The notes: generated by a model from the letters alone, not told the origin. Positions 35,906-44,932 are shown, counted from the first letter of the stretch. The stretch: DNA of 64,000 nt from Bacteroidota bacterium (GCA_023418315.1 JAEZZY010000019.1:62001-126000); one strand, 5' to 3'. Numbers and translations are program-made.

Positions 35906-36193
35906 TTAATAATATTCGTTAGGGATGATAATGAGGGCGTTCGCCAGATCCTCGGTAATGGCTCTACCGCAGGAAAGACTATGCGTAACAGTTTGGTATT
36001 GCTGTCTGCTGTGAATGGTTACCATACAAGTGCCGCAACTTCCCATACCGCTGCACAGCCCAAAGCCGGAAATACCGAGATGCAGGGAAATGAGGCGCAT
36101 CAAAGAAGAATATTCCTGCGGCGCTGCGGCTATGGGATAATGCACTTCCTGGTACACTAAGGTGAATAATATATTTTTCTGATCAGGAAGCAT
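35906..36193 (-). CDS. [2Fe-2S] ferredoxin
   Basis: A small plant-type ferredoxin. The cluster ligands are in GFGLCSGMGSCGTCMVTIH (Cys-x5-Cys-x2-Cys), and the fourth Cys lies 18 residues later in THSLSCGRAI. I chose the ATG at 36191-36193 (95 aa, start MLPDQKNILFTLVYQ). An upstream ATG at 36256 would add 21 residues that lie inside the DUF488 gene. With this start the genes overlap by 11 bases. It is sandwiched between the DUF488 gene and the halogenase-like flavoprotein gene on the same strand, so the most economical idea is that it is the electron donor of that flavoprotein. Confidence 0.8.
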   Translation of the reverse strand: MLPDQKNILFTLVYQEVHYPIAAAPQEYSSLMRLISLHLGISGFGLCSGMGSCGTCMVTIHSRQQYQTVTHSLSCGRAITEDLANALIIIPNEYY

Positions 36194-36545
36194 AAAGGCG
36201 TTGGAGATAATGTTGTAAAACAAGGGCGTGTGTGTGTTCCGTATCTTTTGCGCCATATACTAAGGTGATGATTTTTTCATCCTGATGCTGTTCGGCAAAT
36301 TCTTCAATGGTTTTATTTTTTTTCAATTCTGCGGTATATAATTTTTGAAATTGCGGCCACAATTCAGGTTCATGCCCATACCATACCCTAAGTCCTGCGG
36401 AAGGTGCAAGTTCTTTTGCCCATTCATGCAGCACGGCTTCTTCTTTTTTGACACCGCGCGGCCAAAGCCTGTCCACCAACACCCTATAACCGTCTTTTTT
36501 TAACGGCTTTTCATATACTCGTTTGACTTTAATAGTAGGACTCAT
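36183..36545 (-). CDS. DUF488 family protein (YeaO-like)
   Basis: 120 aa. The start VKRVYEKPLKKDGYRVLVDR, with the LWPRGVKKEEAVLHEWAKEL segment, LAPSAGLRVWYGHEPELWPQF and ITLVYGAKDTEHTHALVLQ, matches the DUF488/YeaO family closely. The conserved RxWPRG and HxPE-like residues are present, but no activity is established. First gene of the three-gene minus-strand set with the ferredoxin and the halogenase-like enzyme; whether it has a functional link to them is unclear. Confidence 0.85.
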   Translation of the reverse strand: MSPTIKVKRVYEKPLKKDGYRVLVDRLWPRGVKKEEAVLHEWAKELAPSAGLRVWYGHEPELWPQFQKLYTAELKKNKTIEEFAEQHQDEKIITLVYGAKDTEHTHALVLQHYLQRLYAS

Positions 36546-36852
36546 GTTTTTTTCATCATTTGCACTGCAACAACAAAAAGGGTTTCATAGCCAGGGTTCA
36601 TAAGTCGTTAAATAAACAATATTCCACTAAAAATCGAATGGACTAAGCTACAAGCAACCCTATCAAGTAAGTGCATCAGAGTGGACAATTATTTATCCAT
36701 TACAGCCATGAGCGAAAGAAGGCGGGAAAATTTTAAGTCCCTATAGCCTCTCAACCTATCAACTTATCAACCTCTCAACCTATCAACCTATTCCCCACCA
36801 ATCTGCTTTTCAGCGGCGAAATTGGTACATTGCAACATCTGACCAATTTGTC
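36546..36852. other. Intergenic stretch of 307 bases between divergent genes
   Basis: This separates the DUF488 and AraC genes, which are transcribed away from each other, so it should hold both promoters. No convincing TAnnTTTG element was found. The notable content is the octamer array listed separately at 36751. Confidence 0.5.
36751..36790 (+). repeat. Octamer tandem array TCAACCTA x5
   Basis: Five contiguous 8-base units: TCAACCTA, TCAACTTA, TCAACCTC, TCAACCTA, TCAACCTA. They end 62 bases before the AraC-type start codon. The same unit recurs in arrays at 52247-52398 and 56155-56389. Confidence 0.85.
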
Positions 36853-37638
36853 ATGGGATTAATCGCTTCTTTGCCGGATATAGACATGCAGCCCCATTCG
36901 GTTTTCGTGATGCACGAAAAATCGGAAAAATTCATCCCTTTACATACGCATCAAAAAGGGCAACTGAGCTATGTGGAGGGAGGAATCGCCTATATTACCA
37001 TTCATTACAAAACCTATGTAGTGCCGGCGCGCCATTATTTTTGGATACCGAAAGGAATGCCGCATATCCTCCGCATCGGGCATTCCGCTACGGTGCTTCG
37101 TTCCCTGTATTTTTATGCACATGACGATGCAGCTCATCCATTTTATGCGCAACTGGGCATTTACCCTGCCAGCGAATTGCTCATACAAATGATCAAGCAT
37201 ACAGAGAAATGGGATGAATCGCATGTAAGTGAAAAGAATGAAAATTTTGAATTTCTGATTTCCCTCAAAAAGCTATTGCCCGAACTGAATAACAAAGCCT
37301 TGCCCATCATCTTGCCTATAACCGATGATGAACGGATGCAACAAGTGCTCCGGTTTCTGGAAAGGAATATATCCGAGCCGGTAACGCTAAAAGCCCTCAG
37401 TGCCAAATTCAACGTGAGCGAACGCTCTATGTCGCGGTCGTTTCAAACCCATTTGCACATTTCTTTTCTGCAATATTTTAAAACGCTGCGCATGATAAAA
37501 GCCATTGAAATGCTGCTGAAAACGCACAAGCCGATCAGCGATATAGCCTATTCCGTAGGGTATGATTCTGTGGGTTCTTTCAGCAATGCTTTTTATACGT
37601 TTACGCATTCCCGCCCATCTGATATGAGGAAAAGATAA
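36853..37638 (+). CDS. AraC family transcriptional regulator with cupin sensor
   Basis: 261 aa. The N-terminal cupin (about 15-110) shows FIPLHTHQKGQLSYVEGGIA and YFWIPKGMPHILRIG, typical of AraC_binding sensors. The C-terminal DNA-binding pair of HTH motifs (about 160-261) shows VTLKALSAKFNVSERSMSRS, then LRMIKAIEMLLKTHKPISDI and YSVGYDSVGSFSNAFYTFT. Ligand and targets are unknown. The start ATG lies 62 bases downstream of the octamer repeat array. The neighbouring divergent DUF488-ferredoxin-flavoprotein genes are candidate targets. Confidence 0.9.
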   Translation: MGLIASLPDIDMQPHSVFVMHEKSEKFIPLHTHQKGQLSYVEGGIAYITIHYKTYVVPARHYFWIPKGMPHILRIGHSATVLRSLYFYAHDDAAHPFYAQLGIYPASELLIQMIKHTEKWDESHVSEKNENFEFLISLKKLLPELNNKALPIILPITDDERMQQVLRFLERNISEPVTLKALSAKFNVSERSMSRSFQTHLHISFLQYFKTLRMIKAIEMLLKTHKPISDIAYSVGYDSVGSFSNAFYTFTHSRPSDMRKR

Positions 37639-37741
37639 ACTGGTATAGAGAATTAGGGAAATGGCAAGTTGCTTCTCCCGTAAAAGCCTTACTATAAATC
37701 CCCATGAAATTAATTATTTTCGTTGATTAAAATTTATATCC

Positions 37742-39706
37742 ATGAAGCGAATACGCTACCTGATGCTTGCAGTATGTTCTTTGTTTTTGGGCCATGCCAT
37801 GGCCGCTCCCGGCGATACCACCTGGGCGCAGTCGCACACCGATGTGCAAATGACCTCCTACGGTGCTTTTGATGCACCTATTACCTTTCCTGACGGCACT
37901 ACCTCCTATAGGAGAATTTTTATGATTTTTGAACTGGGAAAATACCAATGTCCGGGAAACCCGCAGTATTGCTACGATTGGGATTATGATGTCAGTACGC
38001 TGCTGATGCCCGCCTCCGGTGATACGCTTGAATTAGGAAGATTGATTACGCCCTATGCGGATAATGCACGGATGCCCTTAACCTGGAAGGGAAAATATGT
38101 ATTTGACGTTACCGATTTCTATCCGGTGCTGAAAAACAGCGCCACGATACGGGTGAATTTCTATGGTTATTCCTATGGCTTCACGGCAACGGTGAAATTC
38201 GCTTTTATAGAAGGTACGCCGGAGCGCAATATAGCCGGTATTCAAAAACTATGGGGCGGCAGCTATGACTACGGACATGGGGCTACGCCTATAAACACCG
38301 CATTGGATAATGTATCGCTTACGGCACCTGCAGGTACGGTTTCTGCCGAAAGCAAATTTCTTATTACCGGGCATGGCGGCGATGCTTCTGCAAATGCTGC
38401 CGAGTTTTACCCCAACACATATACCATGGAGCTTAACAACAATCCACTGGTAACACAAAGTATATGGAGAGACAACTGTGGCTTCAACAATTACTATCCG
38501 CAAAACGGTACTTGGGTATATGACCGTGCAAGCTGGTGTCCCGGTGATCTGGTGCATCCCTACACACACGTGCTTACCGGTATTACTGCCAACAGCAATT
38601 ATACGCTGAAGGTTGCCTTCCCTGCTTATACCTCCGTGCCAAACAGCAGCGGTAGCCAGGCTATTTATAAAATTCAAAACCTTATTTTTTACTATGACGC
38701 TCTCAATAAAACTACTGATGCTTCGCTGGAAGATGTGATAGCGCCTACTAATAATGAAGCGCATTTCAGAGAAAATCCGCTCGTAGGAAAACCCAGAATT
38801 ATCGTGCGCAACTCCGGCAGCAGTACCATCAGTTCCCTAAAATTTGAATACGGCGTAGAAGGACAAGCGTTGCAACAATATGTATGGAACGGCACTATCA
38901 ATTCCCTTGAAAACGCAGAAATCTCACTGGCGGAATGTACGGCGCTCCGCACCGTTACGGGAAGTAATAACAAATTTGTAGTGAATATTCTGGAAGTAAA
39001 TGGACAAGCCGATCAAGATGCTACTAACGATCATCTGGCTTCTTATTTTGACGCTGCACCCAATACCTGGCCGGCTACCCTAAGAATCGAAATGAAAACA
39101 AATGCACAAATGATAAGCGGCGTAAGCGAGAACAACTGGAAAATATATGACGTGAGCGGCAACCTTGTTGCAGAGCGCAGCAATAACACGGCAAACACTC
39201 TTTATATAGATACCGTAAGACTTGCCGGAGGCGCTTACAAATTAGTAGTGGAAGATGCAGGCTGCGATGGAATGAACTGGTGGGTCTTTGCTTACTACAC
39301 GCCCCCGCCCGGTGCGGCAAGCATCAAAGTATATGGTATGTCCAGCCTTATTCCTTACTCGCTGAAAGGGTATTTCAACGGTGATTTCGGTTGCGGATTT
39401 ACGCAATATTTTTATGCCGACCCCGCTACCTCCACCAGTGAGCTAACAGCCGTTCCCAAAACACTTTCTATCTATCCGAATCCTGCGAATGATATCGTAA
39501 CCATCTCCGTAGAAGGTATGGGCAACGATATGTCCGGCAGAATTAACATCACAGACGCAGCAGGGAAGATAATCTATAAGGCAAAGACCGATAAGGCTAG
39601 CCTTACCCTTCCTACTTCTGCTTTCCCCAACGGATTTTATATGGTTTCGTTTGAAGAAGAAAAATCGAAAGCCGTATGGCAAAGCAAACTCGTAATCTTG
39701 AAATAG
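37742..39706 (+). CDS. PNGase F-like secreted protein with T9SS type A sorting domain
   Basis: 654 aa. A signal peptide (about 1-21) is followed by a two-domain beta-jelly-roll region like peptide-N-glycosidase F. ITFPDGTTSYRRIFMIFELG and YCYDWDYDVSTLL come early. The C-terminal-domain hallmark RDNCGFNNYYPQNGTWVYDR precedes SWCPGDLVHPY at about residues 242-275. Flavobacterial PNGase F removes N-glycans from glycoproteins. Catalytic acidic residues could not be assigned by eye, so activity is inferred. A beta region (390-560) and the T9SS type A domain (LSIYPNPANDIVTISV to the end) follow. A strong terminator lies downstream. Confidence 0.85.
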   Translation: MKRIRYLMLAVCSLFLGHAMAAPGDTTWAQSHTDVQMTSYGAFDAPITFPDGTTSYRRIFMIFELGKYQCPGNPQYCYDWDYDVSTLLMPASGDTLELGRLITPYADNARMPLTWKGKYVFDVTDFYPVLKNSATIRVNFYGYSYGFTATVKFAFIEGTPERNIAGIQKLWGGSYDYGHGATPINTALDNVSLTAPAGTVSAESKFLITGHGGDASANAAEFYPNTYTMELNNNPLVTQSIWRDNCGFNNYYPQNGTWVYDRASWCPGDLVHPYTHVLTGITANSNYTLKVAFPAYTSVPNSSGSQAIYKIQNLIFYYDALNKTTDASLEDVIAPTNNEAHFRENPLVGKPRIIVRNSGSSTISSLKFEYGVEGQALQQYVWNGTINSLENAEISLAECTALRTVTGSNNKFVVNILEVNGQADQDATNDHLASYFDAAPNTWPATLRIEMKTNAQMISGVSENNWKIYDVSGNLVAERSNNTANTLYIDTVRLAGGAYKLVVEDAGCDGMNWWVFAYYTPPPGAASIKVYGMSSLIPYSLKGYFNGDFGCGFTQYFYADPATSTSELTAVPKTLSIYPNPANDIVTISVEGMGNDMSGRINITDAAGKIIYKAKTDKASLTLPTSAFPNGFYMVSFEEEKSKAVWQSKLVILK

Positions 39707-39736
39707 AATTTGGATAACATGAAGGATGTTCCTTTG

Positions 39737-39780
39737 AAAGGAATGTAGTTCTGACTAAAGAATTACATTCCTTTTCTTTT
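39737..39780 (+). terminator. Intrinsic terminator of the PNGase F-like gene
   Basis: A 16-bp stem (39737-39752 with 39759-39774, arms AAAGGAATGTAGTTCT and AGAATTACATTCCTTT, one G-U pair) with a 6-base loop, followed by TCTTTTCTTTTT-like T-rich sequence on the plus strand. Confidence 0.85.
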
Positions 39781-39792
39781 TGACTGCAATTC

Positions 39793-40128
39793 TTACTTCG
39801 TTCCCGAATAGCCCCAATCTTTCAGCCATTGAAGAATTTTCTCTTTATAATTTCCCTGAATGATGACTTCCCCGTCTTTGACGCTGCCGCCCGTACCGCA
39901 TTTGGTTTTTAATTGTTTGCCTAAGTCTTGTAAATCTTGTTCTCTACCTATAAAACCTGTTACAAGTGTTACCACTTTCCCTGCGCGTTGCTTGGAATCC
40001 GTCATCACCCGAAGGCGTTGTTTGTCCTTGGCTAAGGTTTCCGTTATTTCTTCTTCTTCTTGGGGAAGATGAACATCAGGGTTGGTAGAATAAACCAATC
40101 CGCCATTTTGATTTTTTTTCTTAGACAT
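39793..40128 (-). CDS. SUI1/eIF1-like translation initiation factor (YciH family)
   Basis: 111 aa. A lysine-rich and acidic N-terminal tail precedes the SUI1 fold: LRVMTDSKQRAGKVVTLVTG, FIGREQDLQDLGKQLKTKCG, TGGSVKDGEVIIQGNYKEKI and LQWLKDWGYSG. Bacterial YciH-type proteins bind the small ribosomal subunit and influence start selection or stress translation. It is monocistronic and converges with the PNGase F-like gene. Family assignment is sure; the role in this phylum is not. Confidence 0.92.
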   Translation of the reverse strand: MSKKKNQNGGLVYSTNPDVHLPQEEEEITETLAKDKQRLRVMTDSKQRAGKVVTLVTGFIGREQDLQDLGKQLKTKCGTGGSVKDGEVIIQGNYKEKILQWLKDWGYSGTK

Positions 40129-40180
40129 GAGGATGAATGCAAAATTAAAAAGTCAAAAAAAGAAAAATAAAGAAAGGCTG

Positions 40181-41308
40181 TTATTGTTTTTTACATGCCA
40201 GCACAGCCTTCCACAATACTTCTGCTGCCTTGTCCCAAGTAAATTTTTTCACTTGCTCCGGTGCTGCGGCAATCAGCTTGGCGCGCAGAGTTTCATCTTT
40301 ATAAAGCTGTTCCATTTTATGGGAAATATCCTGCACATCTGTAGGGTTTACCAACAAAGCCGCATTGCCACCTACTTCCGGCATGGAAGAAGTATTGCTC
40401 ACGATGGTGGGCACATTGCATTGCAACGCTTCCAGAATAGGAATGCCAAAGCCTTCAAACAGGGAAGCATACACAAGCGCATAAGCACCGCCTATAATTT
40501 TGCTCAGCTCATTTACATTCATATAGCCCACCCATTTTACATCTTCTTTGAAGGGCATGGTGTGGCGTAGTTCTTCCACTTCTTGATATTTCCAGGCAAG
40601 TCTTCCTACAATCACCAGTTTCATCTGAGTACGCTGCCGTTTTTTGAAAGCGATAAATGCCTTTAGCAGATGTACGACATTTTTTCTCGGATGCAATGCA
40701 CCTGCAAATACAAAATACTCGCATCCGTCGGCAAATTGTTTTTTCACGGCTTCGCGCTCTTCCGGGGCAAGCGGTTGATAAGCTGCATGTGCGCCGTTGT
40801 ATGAAACATCTATTTTCTCCTTAGGGATATGGTATTTCTCTGCAATGTCGTTTTTTGAAAATTCGGAAACGGTAACGATACGGGTTGCTTTTCGGGCAAA
40901 GCGCGGCGAAAATTTTTGCAGGTAATGTCGGATGGAGCGACTCAGATGATGCGGATAATGCTCGAAAGCGAGATCGTGCATCACTAAGCAGGTAGGCGTT
41001 TTCGTACTCAGCGACATCAACCCGTCGGTAGATAAAAATACATCAGCCTTATACTTGCGCAAATAAAAAGGAATACGCAGTTCGTACCAGATATAGAACA
41101 AGACAGGATGCCTTGCGGGAGGCCCGAAGGTAACCGGCGTTACATTGTTTGCAAATACAAATGACGGATCATAAGGACGGTCGAAAAAAAAGATGAACTC
41201 ATGTTGCGGATTATTTTTTACAATCCGTTTCAGTGTTTCATGCGTGTACCAGCCGATGCCTTCTAATTTTCCTTTTAATAAAAGTCTTGTATTTACTGCA
41301 ATGCGCAT
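40181..41308 (-). CDS. Glycosyltransferase family 4 protein
   Basis: 375 aa GT-B retaining glycosyltransferase. The N-terminal half shows GIGWYTHETLKRIVKNNP and RIVTVSEFSKNDIAEKY. The nucleotide-sugar half contains FVFAGALHPRKNVVHLLKAF and the EX7E motif in SLFEGFGIPILEALQCNVP. It ends with NAALLVNPTDVQDISHKMEQLY. It transfers a sugar from an NDP-sugar, probably in surface polysaccharide or glycolipid assembly. The flippase gene at 41372 is divergent from it with 63 bases between, a plausible functional pair. Acceptor unknown. Confidence 0.88.
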   Translation of the reverse strand: MRIAVNTRLLLKGKLEGIGWYTHETLKRIVKNNPQHEFIFFFDRPYDPSFVFANNVTPVTFGPPARHPVLFYIWYELRIPFYLRKYKADVFLSTDGLMSLSTKTPTCLVMHDLAFEHYPHHLSRSIRHYLQKFSPRFARKATRIVTVSEFSKNDIAEKYHIPKEKIDVSYNGAHAAYQPLAPEEREAVKKQFADGCEYFVFAGALHPRKNVVHLLKAFIAFKKRQRTQMKLVIVGRLAWKYQEVEELRHTMPFKEDVKWVGYMNVNELSKIIGGAYALVYASLFEGFGIPILEALQCNVPTIVSNTSSMPEVGGNAALLVNPTDVQDISHKMEQLYKDETLRAKLIAAAPEQVKKFTWDKAAEVLWKAVLACKKQ

Positions 41309-41371
41309 ATCCGTATTGGCGGCAAAAATATAATTTTACAAGCGTATCGCTTCGGTTTTTCAAAAATATAC

Positions 41372-42808
41372 ATGCGCCGCTTCTTTGCTAAAAATATTCT
41401 GTTTGTAGTATTTGTCAATCTGCTGGTAAAACCCGTATGGGTATTTTTCATAGACCGCACGGTGCAAAACAGGGTAGGGCACGATTACGGAACCTATCAG
41501 GCTTTGCTGAATTTGGGTATCATCTTCCAAATCCTGCTGGATTTCGGCATTAATAATTATACAAGCAAAGCCATAGCGGAAAATCCCGGGAGCATCCGAA
41601 AGCTGTTTCCTGCATTGCTCACATCTAGGTTATTATTGTGTTTGCTGTATGTAGCCCTTATTTTTTTGATTGCCTTATCCCTGGGCTATAACGGGATGGA
41701 ATTGTATTTGCTTGCGGGCATTTCCTGCATTCAGTTGTTGAACTCTACGTTGCAATTTATTCGTAGTAATATAGCCGGTTTGCATAAGTTTAAGTTGGAT
41801 GGAATATTGTCCGTGAGTGATAAACTACTGATGATTGTCGTATGCGGTTTTTTGCTGTATTCCTATGGCTCTTCTTTCCGGCTGGAATGGTTTGTGGAAG
41901 CGCAGGTGGTATGTTATGCCGTTTCGGTTTTGCTGGGATTACTCTTGTTGAAACATATAGCGAAGATGCCGGTGAGGTTTTCGTTAGATGTGCGGTCAGT
42001 CGTTTTTCATATTCGGAAAAGCCTTCCCTATGCCTTGCTTATTTTTCTGATGTCGGTTTATACCCGTGCGGATATGCTGATGGTGGAGCGGCTGAGCGGG
42101 GAAGCAGGAAGGCAAGAAGCAAGTATTTATGCTGCTGCTTATCGTTTATTGGATGTGGCAAATATGGTGGGACTGATGGTGGCGGGCATGTTGTTGCCCA
42201 TTTTTGGCGGTATGATTGCTCGCAAAGAAAATATGCAATCGCTGATAAGGTTATGTGTCAATATCCTGTTGCCTATTTCTTTTTTGGTGATGATGATAGC
42301 CGTATTTTTTAATAAAGAAATCATGCAGCTCCTGAATGCCGCCTTGCCGCAAAGTAAAGGGCTTGTGTTTCTATGGTTGATGGCGGCGTTTCCGGCATTT
42401 AGTATTTCCAATGTATATTCTACGCTGCTGACGGCTAACGGCAATTTGAAACTAATGAATAAAATTGCTTTTGCGGGCGTGGTAGTCAATCTGATGTTGA
42501 ATGCGATTTTAATTCCGCATTATCAGGCACTGGGTGCGGCGGTTACGGCTTGTATTACTCAAAGCTTTATCGCATTTGGTTTTTTGTTTTTTGCCAAAAG
42601 AGAATTGGTGTTGAAAGAAGATTTCAAATGGGTGTTTTCTTTTTTTTATTATTTACTGCTGCTTGGGTTTATAAGCTTTGTTATTACTCAGTTGCCTATA
42701 AATTGGATGATTCAATTAATCATTGTGGTTTGTGCCGGATTAGGGATGATTTTTCTGCTGCGGTTTTTGGATGTGCGGGAGCTGAAGAAGTTGCTGCGGA
42801 GGCAGTAG
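41372..42808 (+). CDS. Oligosaccharide flippase (Wzx-like, MATE/MOP superfamily)
   Basis: 478 aa with about 12-14 transmembrane helices. The pattern NLLVKPVWVFFIDRTVQNRV followed by GTYQALLNLGIIFQILLDFG is typical of polysaccharide biosynthesis flippases. AAYRLLDVANMVGLMVAGML, LLTANGNLKLMNKIAFAGVV and LNAILIPHYQALGAAVTACI are the usual second-half motifs. It should move lipid-linked oligosaccharides across the inner membrane. The neighbouring GT4 gene (40181) fits a polysaccharide role. Confidence 0.87.
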   Translation: MRRFFAKNILFVVFVNLLVKPVWVFFIDRTVQNRVGHDYGTYQALLNLGIIFQILLDFGINNYTSKAIAENPGSIRKLFPALLTSRLLLCLLYVALIFLIALSLGYNGMELYLLAGISCIQLLNSTLQFIRSNIAGLHKFKLDGILSVSDKLLMIVVCGFLLYSYGSSFRLEWFVEAQVVCYAVSVLLGLLLLKHIAKMPVRFSLDVRSVVFHIRKSLPYALLIFLMSVYTRADMLMVERLSGEAGRQEASIYAAAYRLLDVANMVGLMVAGMLLPIFGGMIARKENMQSLIRLCVNILLPISFLVMMIAVFFNKEIMQLLNAALPQSKGLVFLWLMAAFPAFSISNVYSTLLTANGNLKLMNKIAFAGVVVNLMLNAILIPHYQALGAAVTACITQSFIAFGFLFFAKRELVLKEDFKWVFSFFYYLLLLGFISFVITQLPINWMIQLIIVVCAGLGMIFLLRFLDVRELKKLLRRQ

Positions 42809-42933
42809 TACCCAATAGCTTTTGAATTTGCTTATACTTTTTCTTTGCTGTTGCGAACGATAACATCTGCGACGGCAGCGAACTAACACTACCGACTTTT
42901 GGTCAATTCTATTTTGTTTTACATAATACACCT

Positions 42934-43386
42934 TTAATTTATTTCAACCTGATTAGGCGCCACCATGCTGATGGTCGCTGGAATGTTACAAGCACAGTTG
43001 GGAACAGTTGCCGAGGTAGTTACAGGATAAACGCTGTCGCACGGAGGGTTTCCTAAACTGCCAAATGTGGACCAGGCGATTTCACTGCTGCCTGTACATG
43101 AACCATTCGGAAAATCAGTAGCCTTATAGTTGTAAAAGCAGCGTTACAGATAGGTACATTACGGACCTGTCCGGGATTCATTATGTAAGCTTGCTCCCAT
43201 TGAATACAACATTGTTGTAATACGGGCGGATTACTGCCGGGCAAGTATCCGCAAGTTGCCGTATTGCGCCAACATATCACTGTTACTACCCAACGGCAAT
43301 TGGTATTATTGGTAATGGTAGCTGTCGTCTGTGTATGGCTGTTTATAGCAAACAGTATGAGTAGGGCATGAATGAATTTTTTTCAT
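42934..43386 (-). pseudogene. Small secreted Cys-rich protein gene broken by two homopolymer frameshifts
   Basis: Read on the minus strand from the ATG at 43384-43386, the natural protein would start MKKFIHALLILFAINSHTQ (signal peptide). It would continue TNCRWVVTVICWRNTATCGY ... VPICNAAF and end YNYKATDFPNGSCTGSSEIA ... AWSTFGSLGN ... SMVAPNQVEIN, stop at 42934-42936. Reading it needs one A removed from the A7 run right after the ATG (T7 at 43377-43383 on the plus strand) and one T added to a T4 run (A4 at 43134-43137). As given, the start is followed by a stop after 26 codons. It may be a real pseudogene, phase variation at the A-run, or sequencing error. Paired cysteines suggest a disulfide-bonded secreted protein; family unknown. 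Confidence 0.75.
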
Positions 43387-43416
43387 GATTCTCATTTTAC
43401 TTAACTCAAATTTAAC

Positions 43417-43424
43417 TAAATTTG
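43417..43424 (+). promoter_or_regulatory. -7 promoter element for T9SS protein gene
   Basis: TAAATTTG matches TAnnTTTG, 17 bases before the ATG at 43442. Confidence 0.45.
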
Positions 43425-43441
43425 GGAATAGACGAATTTCC

Positions 43442-44932
43442 ATGAAAAAGATAATCATCCTGTCTCTGTTCTCAGTCGCCTCATTTTTTTCGTTCGGGCA
43501 AGCAGCTCCGCCCATTCAGTGGCAGCAGTGCTACGGCGTAGCGGATGATGAATTGATTTACGCTATAGACACCTTACAAAACGGAGCGGGGTATTTTTTT
43601 TGCGGACGGGGAAATTGTACCAATAATACCACTGCAGATTTCTGGGTGGTGAAGACAGATTCCCTCGGGCAGGTGGTATGGCAGCAATGCTATGACAATC
43701 AGGGAAATGTGGAGACGGCGACCAGTATCGCCACTACGGATGACGGCGGCTGCATAGTGATAGGTGTAACTGCTGTTTCCATCAGTTCTGACCGGGATCT
43801 ATGGGTGATAAAGATAGATGCACAAGGTACTTTGGTATGGCAAAAGACCTTAGGCGGCTCGCAGGATGATGCCGGCGGTGTTCCCAAAGTAGTAAGAACG
43901 GCGGACGGCAATTATGTAGCAGGAAGCTGGACTCAATCGAATGACGGGGATGTGAGCGGAAACCACGGCGGGTGGGATCTCTGGCTGCAGAAGTTTACCG
44001 GCGCCGGCAATATCCTTTGGAAAAAAACCATAGGCAGCAGCGCTGATGACAAAATAATGATTGTGAATACCACTCAGGACGGCAGCGTATTGGTAGGGGG
44101 CAGCGTATTTGCGGCTGACGGCGATGTGCAGACCGCCTACAGCATAGGCAATGGCTGGGTGGCAAAGGTATCTGCAGCCGGCAGCATCGTGTGGCAGTAC
44201 ACTATAGGAGATTCGGTGAACAGCAACAACGTGCAATCTGCTTGTGAGACCAAAGACGGCGGGTATGTATTCAGTTTAGACAATTATGACGCAGCGCCTT
44301 ACGGAGGCCACATCCTCATGAAGATAGATGCCGCCGATAACGTGGTATGGCAAAAAACCAGGTTAAATTTTTCTTGGGAACCGGTCTCAGTTCTTCTTTT
44401 GCATCAGGCGTCGGATTCCGGTTTTATCCTGGGTGGGTGGCGATACCGCGGCTTATCAGAAAATGACAGCCTTATTAATTATTATATGGCGCGTGTAGAT
44501 GCCGCCGGGGAGACGCTGTGGGAGAAAGCGTATGGCGGCAGCAACCATGATGGGCTTATGCAAGCCAAACAAACGGTGGATGGAGGGTATGTATTAGCCG
44601 GATATACTTTGTCGAATGACGGCAACGTAAGCGGAAACCACGGTGGTAGAGACGGGTGGGTGGTAAAGCTGAAACCCGATGCGCTGACGAACGTGGCGGA
44701 TATGCTCGCAGCCCCGGGAAATATAATATTCTACCCTAATCCGGCAACGGATGTCATCCATTTCAGCGAAAAGGTAACGGTAAGCATCATCAATCAGCAG
44801 GGGCAAACTGTATTGAGAGAATATGATGTGCAACAGATACCGATAAACAGGCTTGCAGCCGGTACTTATTTTATCCTGCTGTCAGACAGTAAAGGACAGA
44901 TAAGGAAAGTAGAAAGGATGACCAAGATGTAA
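43442..44932 (+). CDS. Secreted repeat (propeller-like) protein with T9SS type A sorting domain
   Basis: 496 aa from the ATG at 43442, which puts the signal peptide MKKIIILSLFSVASFFSFGQ first. The body is built of about seven ~50-residue repeats with the pattern W-Q-K/Q-x-x-G-G-S-x-D-D, then T-x-D-G-G-Y/C-V/I-x-x-G, then D-x-W-V-x-K-x-D. Two copies carry SNDGDVSGNHGGWDLW and SNDGNVSGNHGGRDGW, an almost identical segment. Such repeats give a beta-propeller-like scaffold. The end (IIFYPNPATDVIHFSE through AAGTYFILLSDSKGQ) is a T9SS type A domain. It is likely secreted or surface-bound; no enzymatic motif is seen. Divergent from the broken gene at 42934. Confidence 0.87.
   Translation: MKKIIILSLFSVASFFSFGQAAPPIQWQQCYGVADDELIYAIDTLQNGAGYFFCGRGNCTNNTTADFWVVKTDSLGQVVWQQCYDNQGNVETATSIATTDDGGCIVIGVTAVSISSDRDLWVIKIDAQGTLVWQKTLGGSQDDAGGVPKVVRTADGNYVAGSWTQSNDGDVSGNHGGWDLWLQKFTGAGNILWKKTIGSSADDKIMIVNTTQDGSVLVGGSVFAADGDVQTAYSIGNGWVAKVSAAGSIVWQYTIGDSVNSNNVQSACETKDGGYVFSLDNYDAAPYGGHILMKIDAADNVVWQKTRLNFSWEPVSVLLLHQASDSGFILGGWRYRGLSENDSLINYYMARVDAAGETLWEKAYGGSNHDGLMQAKQTVDGGYVLAGYTLSNDGNVSGNHGGRDGWVVKLKPDALTNVADMLAAPGNIIFYPNPATDVIHFSEKVTVSIINQQGQTVLREYDVQQIPINRLAAGTYFILLSDSKGQIRKVERMTKM

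Noticed and set aside
36751..36790. Octamer arrays as a CRISPR
   Set aside because: Units are 8 bases and contiguous, without spacers, and no cas genes are near.
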